A stretch of 64,000 nucleotides of DNA from Streptomyces sp. PTY087I2 (GCF_001687325.1 NZ_LZRD01000031.1:16819-80818); one strand, 5' to 3'. Shown: positions 1 through 8,568, counted from the stretch's first letter. The notes: generated from the sequence alone by a model not told the origin. Numbers and translations: made by a program.

Positions 1-252
1 TCGCGGAAAGCCGACGAAGTCGAAAGTATCCAGCTCGACATGGCGGACGAACTGCTCGGCCACGCCGTCGACCTGCTGGCCGACGACGGGTCCACCGGGC
101 AACAGGTCCGCTTTCTGGCGGGCCGGCTGACCGAGTCGCTGCAACAGATCGTGCGCGTCGCGGAGAGCCGCGGCTCGCGGCTGGACGCGCTCCTGCCGGA
201 CCGGCCCGAACCGAGCGAGGAGGAGGGCAAACCGGACGAAAACTCTCCGTGA
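1..252 (+). CDS. C-terminal fragment of an unidentified protein
   Basis: The reading frame is open from the first base of the window to a TGA at 250-252, so this is the last 83 or so codons of a gene that begins to the left. An internal ATG at 40 exists but has no need to be the start. The visible part is acidic and helical-looking, with a run resembling a helical bundle (LLGHAVDLLADDGSTG, then RFLAGRLTESLQQIVRVA) and a disordered, acidic, proline-containing tail. I do not recognise the family. It ends 144 bases before the likely start of the DUF4157 gene on the same strand, so the two may be co-transcribed; if the DUF4157 protein is exported cargo, this could be a partner, but that is only inference from position. 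Confidence 0.5.
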   Translation, partial: SRKADEVESIQLDMADELLGHAVDLLADDGSTGQQVRFLAGRLTESLQQIVRVAESRGSRLDALLPDRPEPSEEEGKPDENSP

Positions 253-396
253 GTGGCCGCTCCCGGGCCCACCGGCCGGGCGCGTTGCCCCCACGGGCCA
301 CCACACCGTGTCCCGTACAGCCCTTACCCGCGACCGCCGCACCGGGTAGGCAGGAAGAACACAGCCCTGCCGAACGAGTCCTACGAGCGGAAGTCC

Positions 397-1827
397 ATGC
401 GCGCGCACGAGCCGAAAGAGAACGAGAAGGAGCCGCAGCGCCCCGCCAGGGGCGCCGCCGAGCGGCCGGGGGAGGCGGCGGCCCCGGGCGGCCGGGCGCC
501 CGACACGCTTCTCGCTCTCCAGCGCACCACCGGTAACGCCGCCGTCCTCCGGATGCTCCAGCGCGACCGCCACCGGCACGGCCCCGACTGCGGTCACGGG
601 CAGCCCGCCGCGGAGCCGGTCCAGCGCTCCACCGTGCACGAGGTGCTGCGCGCGCCGGGCAGACCGCTGGACGCACCGCTGCGCGAGGAGATGGAGTCCC
701 GGCTCGGCTCCGACTTCTCCGACGTCCGGTTGCACACCGACTCGGCGGCCCGCGCCTCCGCGGCCGAGGTGGGGGCCCGTGCCTACACCTCCGGCAACCA
801 CGTCGTCATCGGTGACGGCGGCGGCGACAAGCACACGCTCGCCCATGAGCTGACGCACGTCATCCAGCAGCGTCAGGGCCCGGTGGCCGGTACGGACAAC
901 GGGTCCGGGCTGAGCGTCTCCGACCCCGGCGACCGCTTCGAGCGCGAGGCCGAGGCCAACGCGGTCCGGGTGATGAGGCGGACACCCGAGCAGAGCCCCG
1001 AGGGTGACCGGAGCGAGCAGGGCGCCCGGCACACGGCACACGGTGCCGGTGCGACGGCCGTCCAGCGCTTCTCCGAGGGGCACACCGACGAGCTGGGGAA
1101 CGTACGGCTCTCGGCGAACGGCCTCTACCTCATGGTGCTCACGCCGGGAGAGGACACCACCGTCATCTGGGTCCTGGAGGGCGCCCCGGCGCCCCGGTAC
1201 TGCAAGCCGACCGGGGAGAGCGGTCCCATCGGGGGCCGTACGTACGTGGAGTACGAGCCGACGACGTCCTTCCTCGCGGACTGCGCCCACACGGCCGAGG
1301 AGATCATGCACCAGCAGCGGCTGGCCCTCGGGCAGGACGCCAGCGCATTCGCCCTGGGCGGTGCCCAGTTCGGCCTGGGCGACCAGGAGAACGTGGCGGG
1401 CGCCCAGGCCTACGCGGCGGCCCGCCCCGGCGGCCCGTACGCGAACGGCGAGGAGCGGCCGGTCCCCGGCCAGGCGTTCGCCATCGTGGAGACCGCGTGG
1501 CAGGGCGACCACGAGCGGCCCGCCAACGCCAGCGGGTGGCCCTACCACGTGGCGGCCGTGGTCGCGGTGGACGGCGACGACCGCATCACCGTGGAACAGG
1601 CCGCGGACGGCAACGACGCGAAGGCCCGTCAGGGCCACGAGGGCATCATCGACATGTATACGGCGGGAACGGACCCGACCAACGGGCACGCGCTGCCGAA
1701 CAGTTTCCACGGGCGGAACACCGGCGGCCCGGTGCGGCACTTCTCCGCCGGCGCGATCACCGTCATCCTCCAGCCGATCAACGTGGGCGGCCTCAGGAGT
1801 GAGACCGGCCGCCGGAAGCTCATGTGA
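397..1827 (+). CDS. DUF4157 protein with C-terminal CHAP/NlpC-like domain
   Basis: The 476-residue protein starts with a disordered charged region (1-75), then a DUF4157 domain (about 76-163) whose metallopeptidase-like motif is H150-ELT-H154 in TLAHELTHVIQQ. DUF4157 is a known N-terminal module of proteins linked to extracellular contractile injection systems. A linker (about 164-225) leads to a second domain (226-465) with C296 in LADCAHTAEE, H384 in WPYHVAAVVAV and E400 in RITVEQ; the spacing and the Gly-His-Val/Val-rich strand look like the Cys-His-polar core of CHAP/NlpC-P60 hydrolases. That assignment is inference. An upstream in-frame GTG at 253 would add 48 poorly conserved-looking residues; the ATG at 397 gives the MRAHEP start common in this family. 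No signal peptide, which fits injection-system loading rather than Sec export. The stop overlaps the convergent membrane gene by 8 bases. Confidence 0.8.
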   Translation: MRAHEPKENEKEPQRPARGAAERPGEAAAPGGRAPDTLLALQRTTGNAAVLRMLQRDRHRHGPDCGHGQPAAEPVQRSTVHEVLRAPGRPLDAPLREEMESRLGSDFSDVRLHTDSAARASAAEVGARAYTSGNHVVIGDGGGDKHTLAHELTHVIQQRQGPVAGTDNGSGLSVSDPGDRFEREAEANAVRVMRRTPEQSPEGDRSEQGARHTAHGAGATAVQRFSEGHTDELGNVRLSANGLYLMVLTPGEDTTVIWVLEGAPAPRYCKPTGESGPIGGRTYVEYEPTTSFLADCAHTAEEIMHQQRLALGQDASAFALGGAQFGLGDQENVAGAQAYAAARPGGPYANGEERPVPGQAFAIVETAWQGDHERPANASGWPYHVAAVVAVDGDDRITVEQAADGNDAKARQGHEGIIDMYTAGTDPTNGHALPNSFHGRNTGGPVRHFSAGAITVILQPINVGGLRSETGRRKLM

Positions 1828-2422
1828 CGAAGGCGACCCGCCTGGCCCCGCTTCGACGGTAGTAGTACGCCGCCGTCACCACCGCCAGCAGCGGCCCCCA
1901 GGCCAGCAGCGGCAGATAGCAGGCGGTCATCACCCAGTAGTGGACGCCTTCGGGAGAACCGGCGGCACCCATGTTGTCCGCGTCGTTCCAGTTGAACGCG
2001 CCGGAGATCGTGATGAGAGTGACGAGCGCCGCGCCGGTCGATGCGGGGATCACCGCCGCCAGGACAGGGATCCGCCGACCGCCCAGAAGCGGTACCCAGT
2101 AAGGGATTTCCTCGCCCCATCGCTGGATCAGGCCCAGGGTGAGCAGGCCGATCGCCTCGGTCAGCAGGGTGACGCCGATGAGGTAGAAGGATGTGATGCC
2201 GGGAAAGTTCCCGGGGCTCAGGTCTTCCTCGGTGAATCCGGAGTCCCAGCCCAGGGCGACGGCGACGCGCCACAGCCCGGACGGCACCAGGGTCAGTGCG
2301 GCGGCGTGTGCCGCAAGGCGGATGGAACGGGGGACTCGGGGCGCGGACGTGACGGGTATCCCGGTGGCCGGGGTGCCGGACACGGCGGGCCGCCGCCCCG
2401 GTCTGCTCGCGGTGTCGGGCAT
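1820..2422 (-). CDS. small integral membrane protein, unknown function
   Basis: 200 residues with a proline/arginine-rich cytoplasmic-looking N-terminus (1-32) and about four or five hydrophobic segments: near 34-52, 78-100, 118-142 and 160-188. The loop GWDSGFTEEDLSPGNFPG between the first two segments and the WGEEIPYWVP loop resemble the actinobacterial membrane proteins of about 200 residues that are annotated only as hypothetical. Nothing points to transport or enzymatic residues. It is divergent from the histidine kinase gene, with 190 bases between the two starts, so it may be a target or partner of that two-component system; this is inferred from position. ATG start at 2422 is used because the hydrophobic segments are all retained and the gene stops just inside the convergent DUF4157 gene. 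Confidence 0.75.
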   Translation of the reverse strand: MPDTASRPGRRPAVSGTPATGIPVTSAPRVPRSIRLAAHAAALTLVPSGLWRVAVALGWDSGFTEEDLSPGNFPGITSFYLIGVTLLTEAIGLLTLGLIQRWGEEIPYWVPLLGGRRIPVLAAVIPASTGAALVTLITISGAFNWNDADNMGAAGSPEGVHYWVMTACYLPLLAWGPLLAVVTAAYYYRRSGARRVAFVT

Positions 2423-2612
2423 GGCGAACTCCGTTGCTCTGAAGGGTGCTTGTGTTGCCGTGGTCGGGCGAACGGCTCAAGCCTCGCCTTCCGCCGCCCT
2501 CGATCCCATCCGCCGATCGGCACAGAGCCGCGCGAAGTCCGCACCGAGGAAAGGCCGTTCTGTGCTGTTCGGCAGAGAGCCCGGCCCGTTCCGTCCCCGT
2601 ACGCTGATCGGT

Positions 2613-3773
2613 ATGGGGGAATCAACCGGCCCGGCCGTCATGCTCGGCGCCCTGCCGTCGCTCGCCGCGGCGGGCTCACTGGTGTGGGCCGTCGCCTGCC
2701 GCCGCACCGCGGTCCGTCAGCGGCTCGGCCGCCTCGCCCTCCCGGCCGCGGTGTGCGCGGCCCTCTCCCTGATCACCAGCTTCGGCCTGCCGCGACCGGC
2801 TGCCGGCTGGAAGCTGGCGGAGGCCGCCCTCCTGCTGGTACTCGTGGCCGCGGTCACCCGCTGGTCGCGGGTGTCCCACCTCGCGTGGGCCCTCCCACCG
2901 GCCGCCCTCGCGGTGACCCTCTGGCCCTTGCCGCTGGTCACCGGTGAGTCCTTTCTGGAATCCATCGGGATCGCTACCTCCTGGCTTCTTCCCGTGGCCG
3001 CCGCGGTGGCGGCGGGCGCCTACCCCCGCCGCCAGGAACTGCGCCGTCGGCGCGCGGTGGCCGAGGCCCGCAGCGCACAGCGCCTTCAACTCTCCCGGGA
3101 CCTCCACGACTTCGTCGCCCACGACATCAGCGGGATCGTCGTCCAGGCCCAGGCGGCCCGCTTCGTCGCCGCCACCGACCCCTCCCACGCGGTGCTCGCC
3201 CTGGAACGTATCGAAAAGGCGGGCCTGAACGCCCTGGCCTCGATGGACCGGACGGTGCGGATGCTGCACGGTCCGGAGACGGCCGCCATCGAACCGCTCC
3301 CCGACGTGTCCCAACTTCCCCTCCTGATAAAGGACTTCACCGCCGCAGGGGCCACCGAGGCGCATCTCGACCTGCCCGGTCCGGTCGCGGAGCGGCTCTC
3401 GCGCGAGGCGGGCTCGGTCGCGTACCGCATCGTCGTCGAGGGCCTGACCAACATCCGCCGGCACGCCCCCGACGCACCCCGCGCCACGGTCGCCTTCACA
3501 CCCACGGCCACCACGGTGGAGATCCGCATCACCAACGACAGCGGCACCGACCCCGCTGCCCGTCCCGCAGCCCGCTCCTCGGGTCGCCTCGCCCCGGCCC
3601 GCCGCGCCTCCCGGGGCGGCCTCGGCCTCCCCGCGCTCACCGAGCACGCCCAAGCTCTCGGCGGATCCCTCTCGGCGGGGCCCCACGGCGACGGCGGCTG
3701 GCAGCTCACCGCCGTCCTGCCGGCCGCCCCGCTCATGGACGGGGACCCCATGACGACGGAGAAGACTCTATGA
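2613..3773 (+). CDS. two-component sensor histidine kinase (NarL/HisKA_3 type)
   Basis: 386 residues from the ATG at 2613 (MGESTGPAV). About five hydrophobic segments fill residues 8-135. The dimerisation/phosphoacceptor helix HisKA_3 holds H165 in RDLHDFVAHDIS, and the ATPase domain follows (YRIVVEGLTNIRRHAP as the N box, GLGLPALTEHA as the G2 region). The open frame extends upstream to 2193, but that extension covers the divergent promoter region and lacks kinase-like sequence, so I place the start at 2613. There is no separate extracellular sensor domain; the signal is probably sensed by the membrane helices. It is followed by its response regulator through two tiny ORFs coupled by ATGA overlaps. 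The stimulus is unknown. Confidence 0.9.
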   Translation: MGESTGPAVMLGALPSLAAAGSLVWAVACRRTAVRQRLGRLALPAAVCAALSLITSFGLPRPAAGWKLAEAALLLVLVAAVTRWSRVSHLAWALPPAALAVTLWPLPLVTGESFLESIGIATSWLLPVAAAVAAGAYPRRQELRRRRAVAEARSAQRLQLSRDLHDFVAHDISGIVVQAQAARFVAATDPSHAVLALERIEKAGLNALASMDRTVRMLHGPETAAIEPLPDVSQLPLLIKDFTAAGATEAHLDLPGPVAERLSREAGSVAYRIVVEGLTNIRRHAPDAPRATVAFTPTATTVEIRITNDSGTDPAARPAARSSGRLAPARRASRGGLGLPALTEHAQALGGSLSAGPHGDGGWQLTAVLPAAPLMDGDPMTTEKTL

Positions 3774-3813
3774 CGAGGGAGCACGCCCCATGACGACGGA
3801 GAGGACCCTATGA
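3770..3813 (+). promoter_or_regulatory. two ATGA-linked mini-ORFs between kinase and regulator
   Basis: The kinase stop is part of an ATGA (3770-3773). That ATG opens a seven-codon ORF (MTREHAP, 3770-3793), which ends in a second ATGA (3790-3793); its ATG opens another seven-codon ORF (MTTERTL, 3790-3813), which ends in a third ATGA where the regulator begins at 3810. Each ATG has a purine-rich ribosome site a few bases ahead (GGAGAAG, AGGGAG, GGAGAGG). The unit ATGACGACGGAGA occurs three times in 3748-3815, if the kinase's own last codons are counted, showing that the arrangement arose by a small tandem duplication of the regulator start. A ribosome leaving the kinase could re-initiate three times before the regulator. 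Confidence 0.7.
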
Positions 3814-4493
3814 CGACACCCCTCGGCCCGACCCGCATCCTGATCGCGGACGACCAGGAGGACGTCCGCAGCGGGTTCCGGCTCATCCTCGGCTCGCAGC
3901 CCGACATGACCGTGGTCGGCGAGGCGGCCGACGGCCTCACAGCCGTCGACCTCGCCCGCACCCTGCGGCCCGACCTGGTCCTCGCCGATATCCGGATGCC
4001 GGGCCTGGACGGTCTCGAAGTGACCCGGCGCCTCGCGGGCCCCGGCGTACGCGACCCGATGCGCGTCCTCGTCGTCACGACCTTCGACCACGACGACTAC
4101 GTACGCACGGCCCTGCGCGACGGCGCCTGCGGTTTCCTGCTCAAGCGCTCGGGCCCCGGGCTGCTGCTGGAAGGGGTCAGGGCGGCGATGGCGGGGGACA
4201 TGCTCATCAGCCCCCAGATCACGGTCCGGCTGCTCCGGGACCTGGCCCCCGCCGCCCGCGGCCCGGTGGCGCCCCCGGATCCGTCGCCTCTCACCGCCCG
4301 GGAACAGGAGATCGCCCGGCTGGTCGCCGAGGGCCTCACCAACGCCGAGATCGGCGAGAAGCTCTTCATCACGGCGGGCACGGCCAAGACTCACATCGCC
4401 AACGTCCAGGCCAAGCTGAAGGTCCGCAACCGGGTGGGCATCGCCGCCTGGTCCTGGGAGAACGGACTGGCCGACCCGGCCCCACAGGAGTAG
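3810..4493 (+). CDS. NarL/FixJ-family response regulator
   Basis: 227 residues. Receiver domain at about 8-125 with acidic pair DD (RILIADDQED), phosphoacceptor D60 in LVLADIRMPG, the T in VVTTFDHDDY and the conserved lysine in GFLLKRS. LuxR-type helix-turn-helix at about 160-215 (LTAREQEIARLVAEG, NAEIGEKLFITAGTAKTH). It is the partner of the kinase encoded just upstream and is translated from the last ATG of the relay of small ORFs. The inverted repeat just after its stop could be a terminator or an autoregulatory site. Likely targets, by proximity, include the divergent membrane gene; the stimulus is not evident. Confidence 0.93.
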   Translation: MTTPLGPTRILIADDQEDVRSGFRLILGSQPDMTVVGEAADGLTAVDLARTLRPDLVLADIRMPGLDGLEVTRRLAGPGVRDPMRVLVVTTFDHDDYVRTALRDGACGFLLKRSGPGLLLEGVRAAMAGDMLISPQITVRLLRDLAPAARGPVAPPDPSPLTAREQEIARLVAEGLTNAEIGEKLFITAGTAKTHIANVQAKLKVRNRVGIAAWSWENGLADPAPQE

Positions 4494-4500
4494 TGCGCCA

Positions 4501-4524
4501 GGGATTCCCCCAGGTGGGAATCCC
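4501..4524 (+). terminator. 9-bp inverted repeat after the response regulator
   Basis: GGGATTCCC (4501-4509) and GGGAATCCC (4516-4524) are perfect inverted copies around a six-base loop, eight bases after the regulator stop and 43 bases before the helicase start. There is no T-run, so it could be a GC-type terminator or a protein-binding site for the helicase promoter. Confidence 0.5.
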
Positions 4525-4567
4525 GCCCCCGAACCGCACTGTCAGCGCCACCCGGTAGCGTCGGGTC

Positions 4568-6793
4568 ATGTCCAACATGGCCGTCCTCGAAGGGGTCCTG
4601 GAGCGGATCACCTACGCCAACGAGGAGAACGGGTACACGGTCGCCCGCGTCGACACCGGGCGCGGCGGCGGCGACCTTCTCACCGTGGTCGGTGCGCTGC
4701 TCGGCGCGCAGGTCGGTGAGTCGCTGCGGATGGAGGGCCGTTGGGGCTCGCACTCCCAGTACGGCAAGCAGTTCACCGTGGAGAACTACACCACCGTGCT
4801 GCCCGCCACCATCCAGGGCATCCGCCGCTATCTGGGCTCCGGGCTGATCAAGGGCATCGGGCCCGTCATGGCCGACCGGATCACCACTCATTTCGGCGTC
4901 GACACCCTCGACATCATCGAGAACGAACCGAAGCGGCTCGTCGAGGTCCCCGGCCTCGGCCCCAAACGCACGAAGATGATCGCGGCGGCCTGGGAGGAAC
5001 AGAAGGCGATCAAGGAGGTCATGGTCTTCCTCCAGGGCGTCGGCGTCTCCACCTCCATCGCCGTCCGCATCTACAAGAAGTACGAGGACGCCTCGATCTC
5101 CGTCGTGAAGAACCAGCCCTACCGGCTGGCCGCCGACGTCTGGGGCATCGGCTTCCTCACCGCCGACAGGATCGCCCAGGCCGTCGGCATCCCGCACGAC
5201 AGCCCCGAGCGGGTCAAGGCCGGGCTCCAGTACGCCCTGTCCCAGTCCTCCGACCAGGGGCACTGCTACCTCCCGGAGGAACGGCTCATCGCGGACGGCG
5301 TCAAGCTGCTCCAGGTCGACACCGGGCTGGTCATCGAGTGCCTGGCCGAACTGGCCGCCGACCCGGAGGGCGTCGTACGGGAGAGGGTGCCGTCGCCCGA
5401 GGGCGGCGAGCCGATCACGGCCGTCTACCTCGTCCCCTTCCACCGGGCCGAGCTCTCCCTCGCCGGGCAGGTCAGACGGCTGCTGAACACCGGCGAGGAC
5501 CGGATGCCGGCCTTCCAGGACGTGGACTGGGGCAAGGCCCTGGCCTGGCTCGCCACGCGTACGGGGGCCTCGCTCGCGCCCGAACAGGAGGAGGCCGTAC
5601 GGCTCGCGCTCAGCCGGAAGGTGGCCGTCCTGACCGGCGGCCCCGGCTGCGGGAAGTCGTTCACCGTCCGGTCGATCGTCGAGCTGGCCCGGGCGAAGAA
5701 GGCCAAGGTGGTGCTCGCCGCCCCCACCGGGCGCGCCGCCAAACGCCTCTCCGAGCTGACCGGGGCCGAGGCCTCCACCGTGCACCGGCTGCTGGAGCTC
5801 AAGCCGGGCGGGGACGCGGCGTACGACCGGGACCGTCCGCTCGACGCCGATCTGGTCGTCGTCGACGAGGCCTCCATGCTCGATCTGCTGCTCGCCAACA
5901 AGCTCGTGAAGGCGGTGGCACCCGGTGCCCACCTCCTCCTGGTGGGCGATGTGGACCAGCTGCCCTCGGTCGGCGCGGGGGAGGTGCTGAGCGATCTCCT
6001 CGCGGAGGGCGGCCCCGTCCCCGCCGTACGGCTCACCCGGATCTTCCGCCAGGCCCAGCAGTCCGGCGTGGTCACCAACGCGCACCGCATCAACGCCGGA
6101 CAGCCCCCGCTCACCGAGGGGCTGAGCGACTTCTTCCTCTTCGTGGAGGACGAGACGGAGGACGCGGGCAGACTCGCCGTCGATGTCGCGGCCCGCCGCA
6201 TTCCGGCCAAGTTCGGCCTCAATGCCCGCCGTGACGTGCAGGTCCTCGCCCCGATGCACCGGGGCCCGGCCGGCGCGGGCCATCTGAACGGGCTGCTCCA
6301 GCAGGCCATCACCCCGGGCCGCCCCGACCTCCCCGAGAAGCGGTTCGGCGGCCGCGTCTTCCGCGTCGGCGACAAGGTCACCCAGATCCGCAACAACTAC
6401 GACAAGGGCGAGAACGGCGTCTTCAACGGCACCGTCGGCGTCGTCACCGCCCTCGACCTGGACGAACAGAAGCTCACCGTCCGCACCGACGAGGACGAGG
6501 AGATCGGCTACGACTTCGACGAGCTGGACGAGCTGGCCCACGCGTACGCCATGACGATTCACCGCTCCCAGGGCAGCGAGTACCCGGCCGTCGTCATCCC
6601 CGTCACCACCAGTGCCTGGATGATGCTCCAGCGCAACCTGCTCTACACCGCCGTGACCCGCGCGAAGAAGCTCGTCGTGCTGGTCGGGTCCCGTAAGGCG
6701 ATCGGCCAGGCGGTCCGCACTGTTTCCGCAGGCAGACGCTGTACGGCACTGGATTTCCGGCTCCGGGGCGGCTCCGGCGAAGACTTCTCGTGA
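4568..6793 (+). CDS. recD2: RecD2-like ATP-dependent DNA helicase
   Basis: 741-residue superfamily 1B 5'-3' DNA helicase of the RecD2 type (RecD-like without RecB/C). The N-terminal part (1-90) is the RecD2-specific OB-like region starting MAVLEGVLERITYANEENGY; tandem helix-hairpin-helix elements follow (YLGSGLIKGIGPVMADRI, then VPGLGPKRTKMIAAAW). Walker A is GGPGCGKS at 357-364, Walker B VVVDEASM, motif III VGDVDQLPSVG, and the C-terminal SH3/UvrD-like part ends with AMTIHRSQGSEYP. Such helicases work in DNA repair and replication-fork maintenance in the cytoplasm. The start ATG at 4568 (MSNMAVLEG) has no strong Shine-Dalgarno; the second ATG at 4577 is possible. It stands alone before citrate synthase, the same order as in other streptomycetes. 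Confidence 0.93.
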   Translation: MSNMAVLEGVLERITYANEENGYTVARVDTGRGGGDLLTVVGALLGAQVGESLRMEGRWGSHSQYGKQFTVENYTTVLPATIQGIRRYLGSGLIKGIGPVMADRITTHFGVDTLDIIENEPKRLVEVPGLGPKRTKMIAAAWEEQKAIKEVMVFLQGVGVSTSIAVRIYKKYEDASISVVKNQPYRLAADVWGIGFLTADRIAQAVGIPHDSPERVKAGLQYALSQSSDQGHCYLPEERLIADGVKLLQVDTGLVIECLAELAADPEGVVRERVPSPEGGEPITAVYLVPFHRAELSLAGQVRRLLNTGEDRMPAFQDVDWGKALAWLATRTGASLAPEQEEAVRLALSRKVAVLTGGPGCGKSFTVRSIVELARAKKAKVVLAAPTGRAAKRLSELTGAEASTVHRLLELKPGGDAAYDRDRPLDADLVVVDEASMLDLLLANKLVKAVAPGAHLLLVGDVDQLPSVGAGEVLSDLLAEGGPVPAVRLTRIFRQAQQSGVVTNAHRINAGQPPLTEGLSDFFLFVEDETEDAGRLAVDVAARRIPAKFGLNARRDVQVLAPMHRGPAGAGHLNGLLQQAITPGRPDLPEKRFGGRVFRVGDKVTQIRNNYDKGENGVFNGTVGVVTALDLDEQKLTVRTDEDEEIGYDFDELDELAHAYAMTIHRSQGSEYPAVVIPVTTSAWMMLQRNLLYTAVTRAKKLVVLVGSRKAIGQAVRTVSAGRRCTALDFRLRGGSGEDFS

Positions 6794-7008
6794 CCCCTGC
6801 ACAAAAATGATCGATCAAATCGGTGGGAAACATCACGGAGGTCTTCCGGAACCGGCGTCAAGGGGGCAGGATGAGTAAGTTGGCGGCACTCAGTGCCGCC
6901 AGTAGGTCCAATGGACGACCCCGAGTGCACTCTCCTGAGCCGAATGGGGGAGGGTGGAAGACAGTCAGGGCACCTCGAAGAAGAGGCACTACGTCGGTGA
7001 GGGATGAC
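6794..7008 (+). promoter_or_regulatory. leader region of citrate synthase gene
   Basis: 215 bases between the helicase and citrate synthase. It opens with an unusually AT-rich stretch containing the palindrome TGATCGATCA (6808-6817), the best candidate for promoter or operator sequence. An open frame runs through it from a GTG at 6823, but its translation (GNITEVFRNRRQGG and so on) does not look like the conserved N-terminus of citrate synthases, so I treat it as untranslated leader. Confidence 0.4.
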
Positions 7009-8307
7009 GTGAGCGAGCACACCAACAACGCTGTAGTACTGCGGTACGGCGATGACGAGTACACCTACCCGGTGATCGACAGCACCGTCGGCGACAAGGG
7101 CTTCGACATCGGGAAGCTCCGGGCCAATACCGGCCTGGTGACGCTGGACAGCGGGTACGGCAACACCGCCGCCTATAAATCCGCCATCACGTACCTCGAC
7201 GGTGAGCAGGGCATTCTGCGCTACCGCGGATACCCGATCGAGCAGCTCGCCGAGCGCTCGTCGTTCCTCGAGGTCGCGTACACGCTGATCAACGGCGACC
7301 TCCCCAAGGTCGACGAGCTGGCGGCGTTCAAGAACGAGATCACCCAGCACACGCTGCTGCACGAGGACGTCAAGCGGTTCTTCGACGGCTTCCCGCGCGA
7401 CGCCCACCCGATGGCCATGCTGTCCTCGGTCGTCAGCGCCCTGTCCACGTTCTACCAGGACAGCCACAACCCGTTCGACGAGAAGCAGCGCCACCTCTCG
7501 ACGATCCGCCTGCTGGCGAAGCTCCCGACGATCGCGGCGTACGCCTACAAGAAGTCGATCGGCCACCCCTTCGTCTACCCGCGCAACGACCTCGGGTATG
7601 TCGAGAACTTCCTGCGCATGACCTTCTCGGTCCCCGCCCAGGAGTACGAGCTGGACCCGGTCGTCGTCTCGGCGCTGGACAAGCTGCTCATCCTGCACGC
7701 GGACCACGAGCAGAACTGTTCGACCTCCACCGTGCGTCTGGTCGGCTCCTCGCAGGCGAACATGTTCGCCTCGATCTCCGCCGGCATCTCGGCGCTGTGG
7801 GGCCCCCTGCACGGTGGCGCCAACCAGTCGGTGCTGGAGATGCTGGAAGGCATCCAGGCCAACGGCGGCGACGTCGACTCCTTCATCCGCAAGGTGAAGA
7901 ACAAGGAGGACGGCGTCCGCCTGATGGGCTTCGGCCACCGGGTGTACAAGTCCTTCGACCCGCGTGCCAAGATCATCAAGGCCGCCGCCCACGACGTGCT
8001 GTCCGCGCTCGGCAAGTCCGACGAGCTGCTCGACATCGCGCTCAAGCTGGAGGAGCACGCGCTCTCCGACGAGTACTTCGTCTCGCGCAACCTCTACCCC
8101 AACGTGGACTTCTACACCGGTCTGATCTACCGGGCCATGGGCTTCCCGACCGAGATGTTCACCGTGCTCTTCGCGCTCGGCCGGCTGCCCGGCTGGATCG
8201 CCCAGTGGCACGAGATGATCAAGGAGCCGGGTTCCCGCATCGGCCGCCCGCGCCAGATCTACACCGGCGAGGTCCTGCGCGACTTCGTCCCGGTCGAGGG
8301 CCGCTGA
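7009..8307 (+). CDS. citA: citrate synthase, type II
   Basis: 432 residues; condenses oxaloacetate and acetyl-CoA to citrate, the entry reaction of the TCA cycle. The catalytic set is visible as H268 (GPLHGGANQS), H310 (MGFGHRVYKSFDPRAK) and D367 (NVDFYTGLIY). The N-terminal beta-strand segment (VVLRYGDDEYTYPVIDS) is characteristic of the hexameric, NADH-sensitive type II enzymes. I chose the GTG at 7009, preceded by GAGGGA at the right distance, because homologues begin with MS followed within about ten residues by VVLRYG; the frame is open for 62 more codons upstream. Terminator hairpins follow in the space before the convergent copA gene. Loss of this enzyme in S. coelicolor blocks aerial growth (established knowledge of citA). 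Confidence 0.97.
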   Translation: MSEHTNNAVVLRYGDDEYTYPVIDSTVGDKGFDIGKLRANTGLVTLDSGYGNTAAYKSAITYLDGEQGILRYRGYPIEQLAERSSFLEVAYTLINGDLPKVDELAAFKNEITQHTLLHEDVKRFFDGFPRDAHPMAMLSSVVSALSTFYQDSHNPFDEKQRHLSTIRLLAKLPTIAAYAYKKSIGHPFVYPRNDLGYVENFLRMTFSVPAQEYELDPVVVSALDKLLILHADHEQNCSTSTVRLVGSSQANMFASISAGISALWGPLHGGANQSVLEMLEGIQANGGDVDSFIRKVKNKEDGVRLMGFGHRVYKSFDPRAKIIKAAAHDVLSALGKSDELLDIALKLEEHALSDEYFVSRNLYPNVDFYTGLIYRAMGFPTEMFTVLFALGRLPGWIAQWHEMIKEPGSRIGRPRQIYTGEVLRDFVPVEGR

Positions 8308-8470
8308 CCCGGATCTCGGCCCGGACCTCGTGTCCGCCCCGTAGTGCCCGGCCTCTTCGGCCGACTGCCTTCGCCCCGCGTACCGCGCTTCGCACAGAGC
8401 GCGGTGTCCGGGGCGATTCGGCGTTTCCGGGGGCGTGTGCGGGTGCCAGGGGCCCGGGGCCGGAAAGGGA

Positions 8471-8519
8471 GAAGCGCCCCGCCGTCGATCCCCCCACGGG
8501 TCGACGGTCGGGGCGCTTC
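8471..8519 (+). terminator. strong terminator hairpin after citA
   Basis: GAAGCGCCCCG plus CCGTCGA on the left pair with TCGACGG and CGGGGCGCTTC on the right, with one bulged base and a 12-base loop; the stem is about 18 bp. It lies 163 bases after the citA stop and could also stop transcripts coming from copA. Confidence 0.75.
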
Positions 8520-8568
8520 CCATATCCCGGAGCGGATTCCCCCCACGGGATCCGGCCGGGCGTCTGCA

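Noticed and set aside
4391..6802. An 803-codon open frame on the minus strand opposite the helicase gene
   Set aside because: Its translation is a Gly/Asp/Val/Leu-rich shadow of the helicase codons; the plus-strand frame has full helicase motifs.
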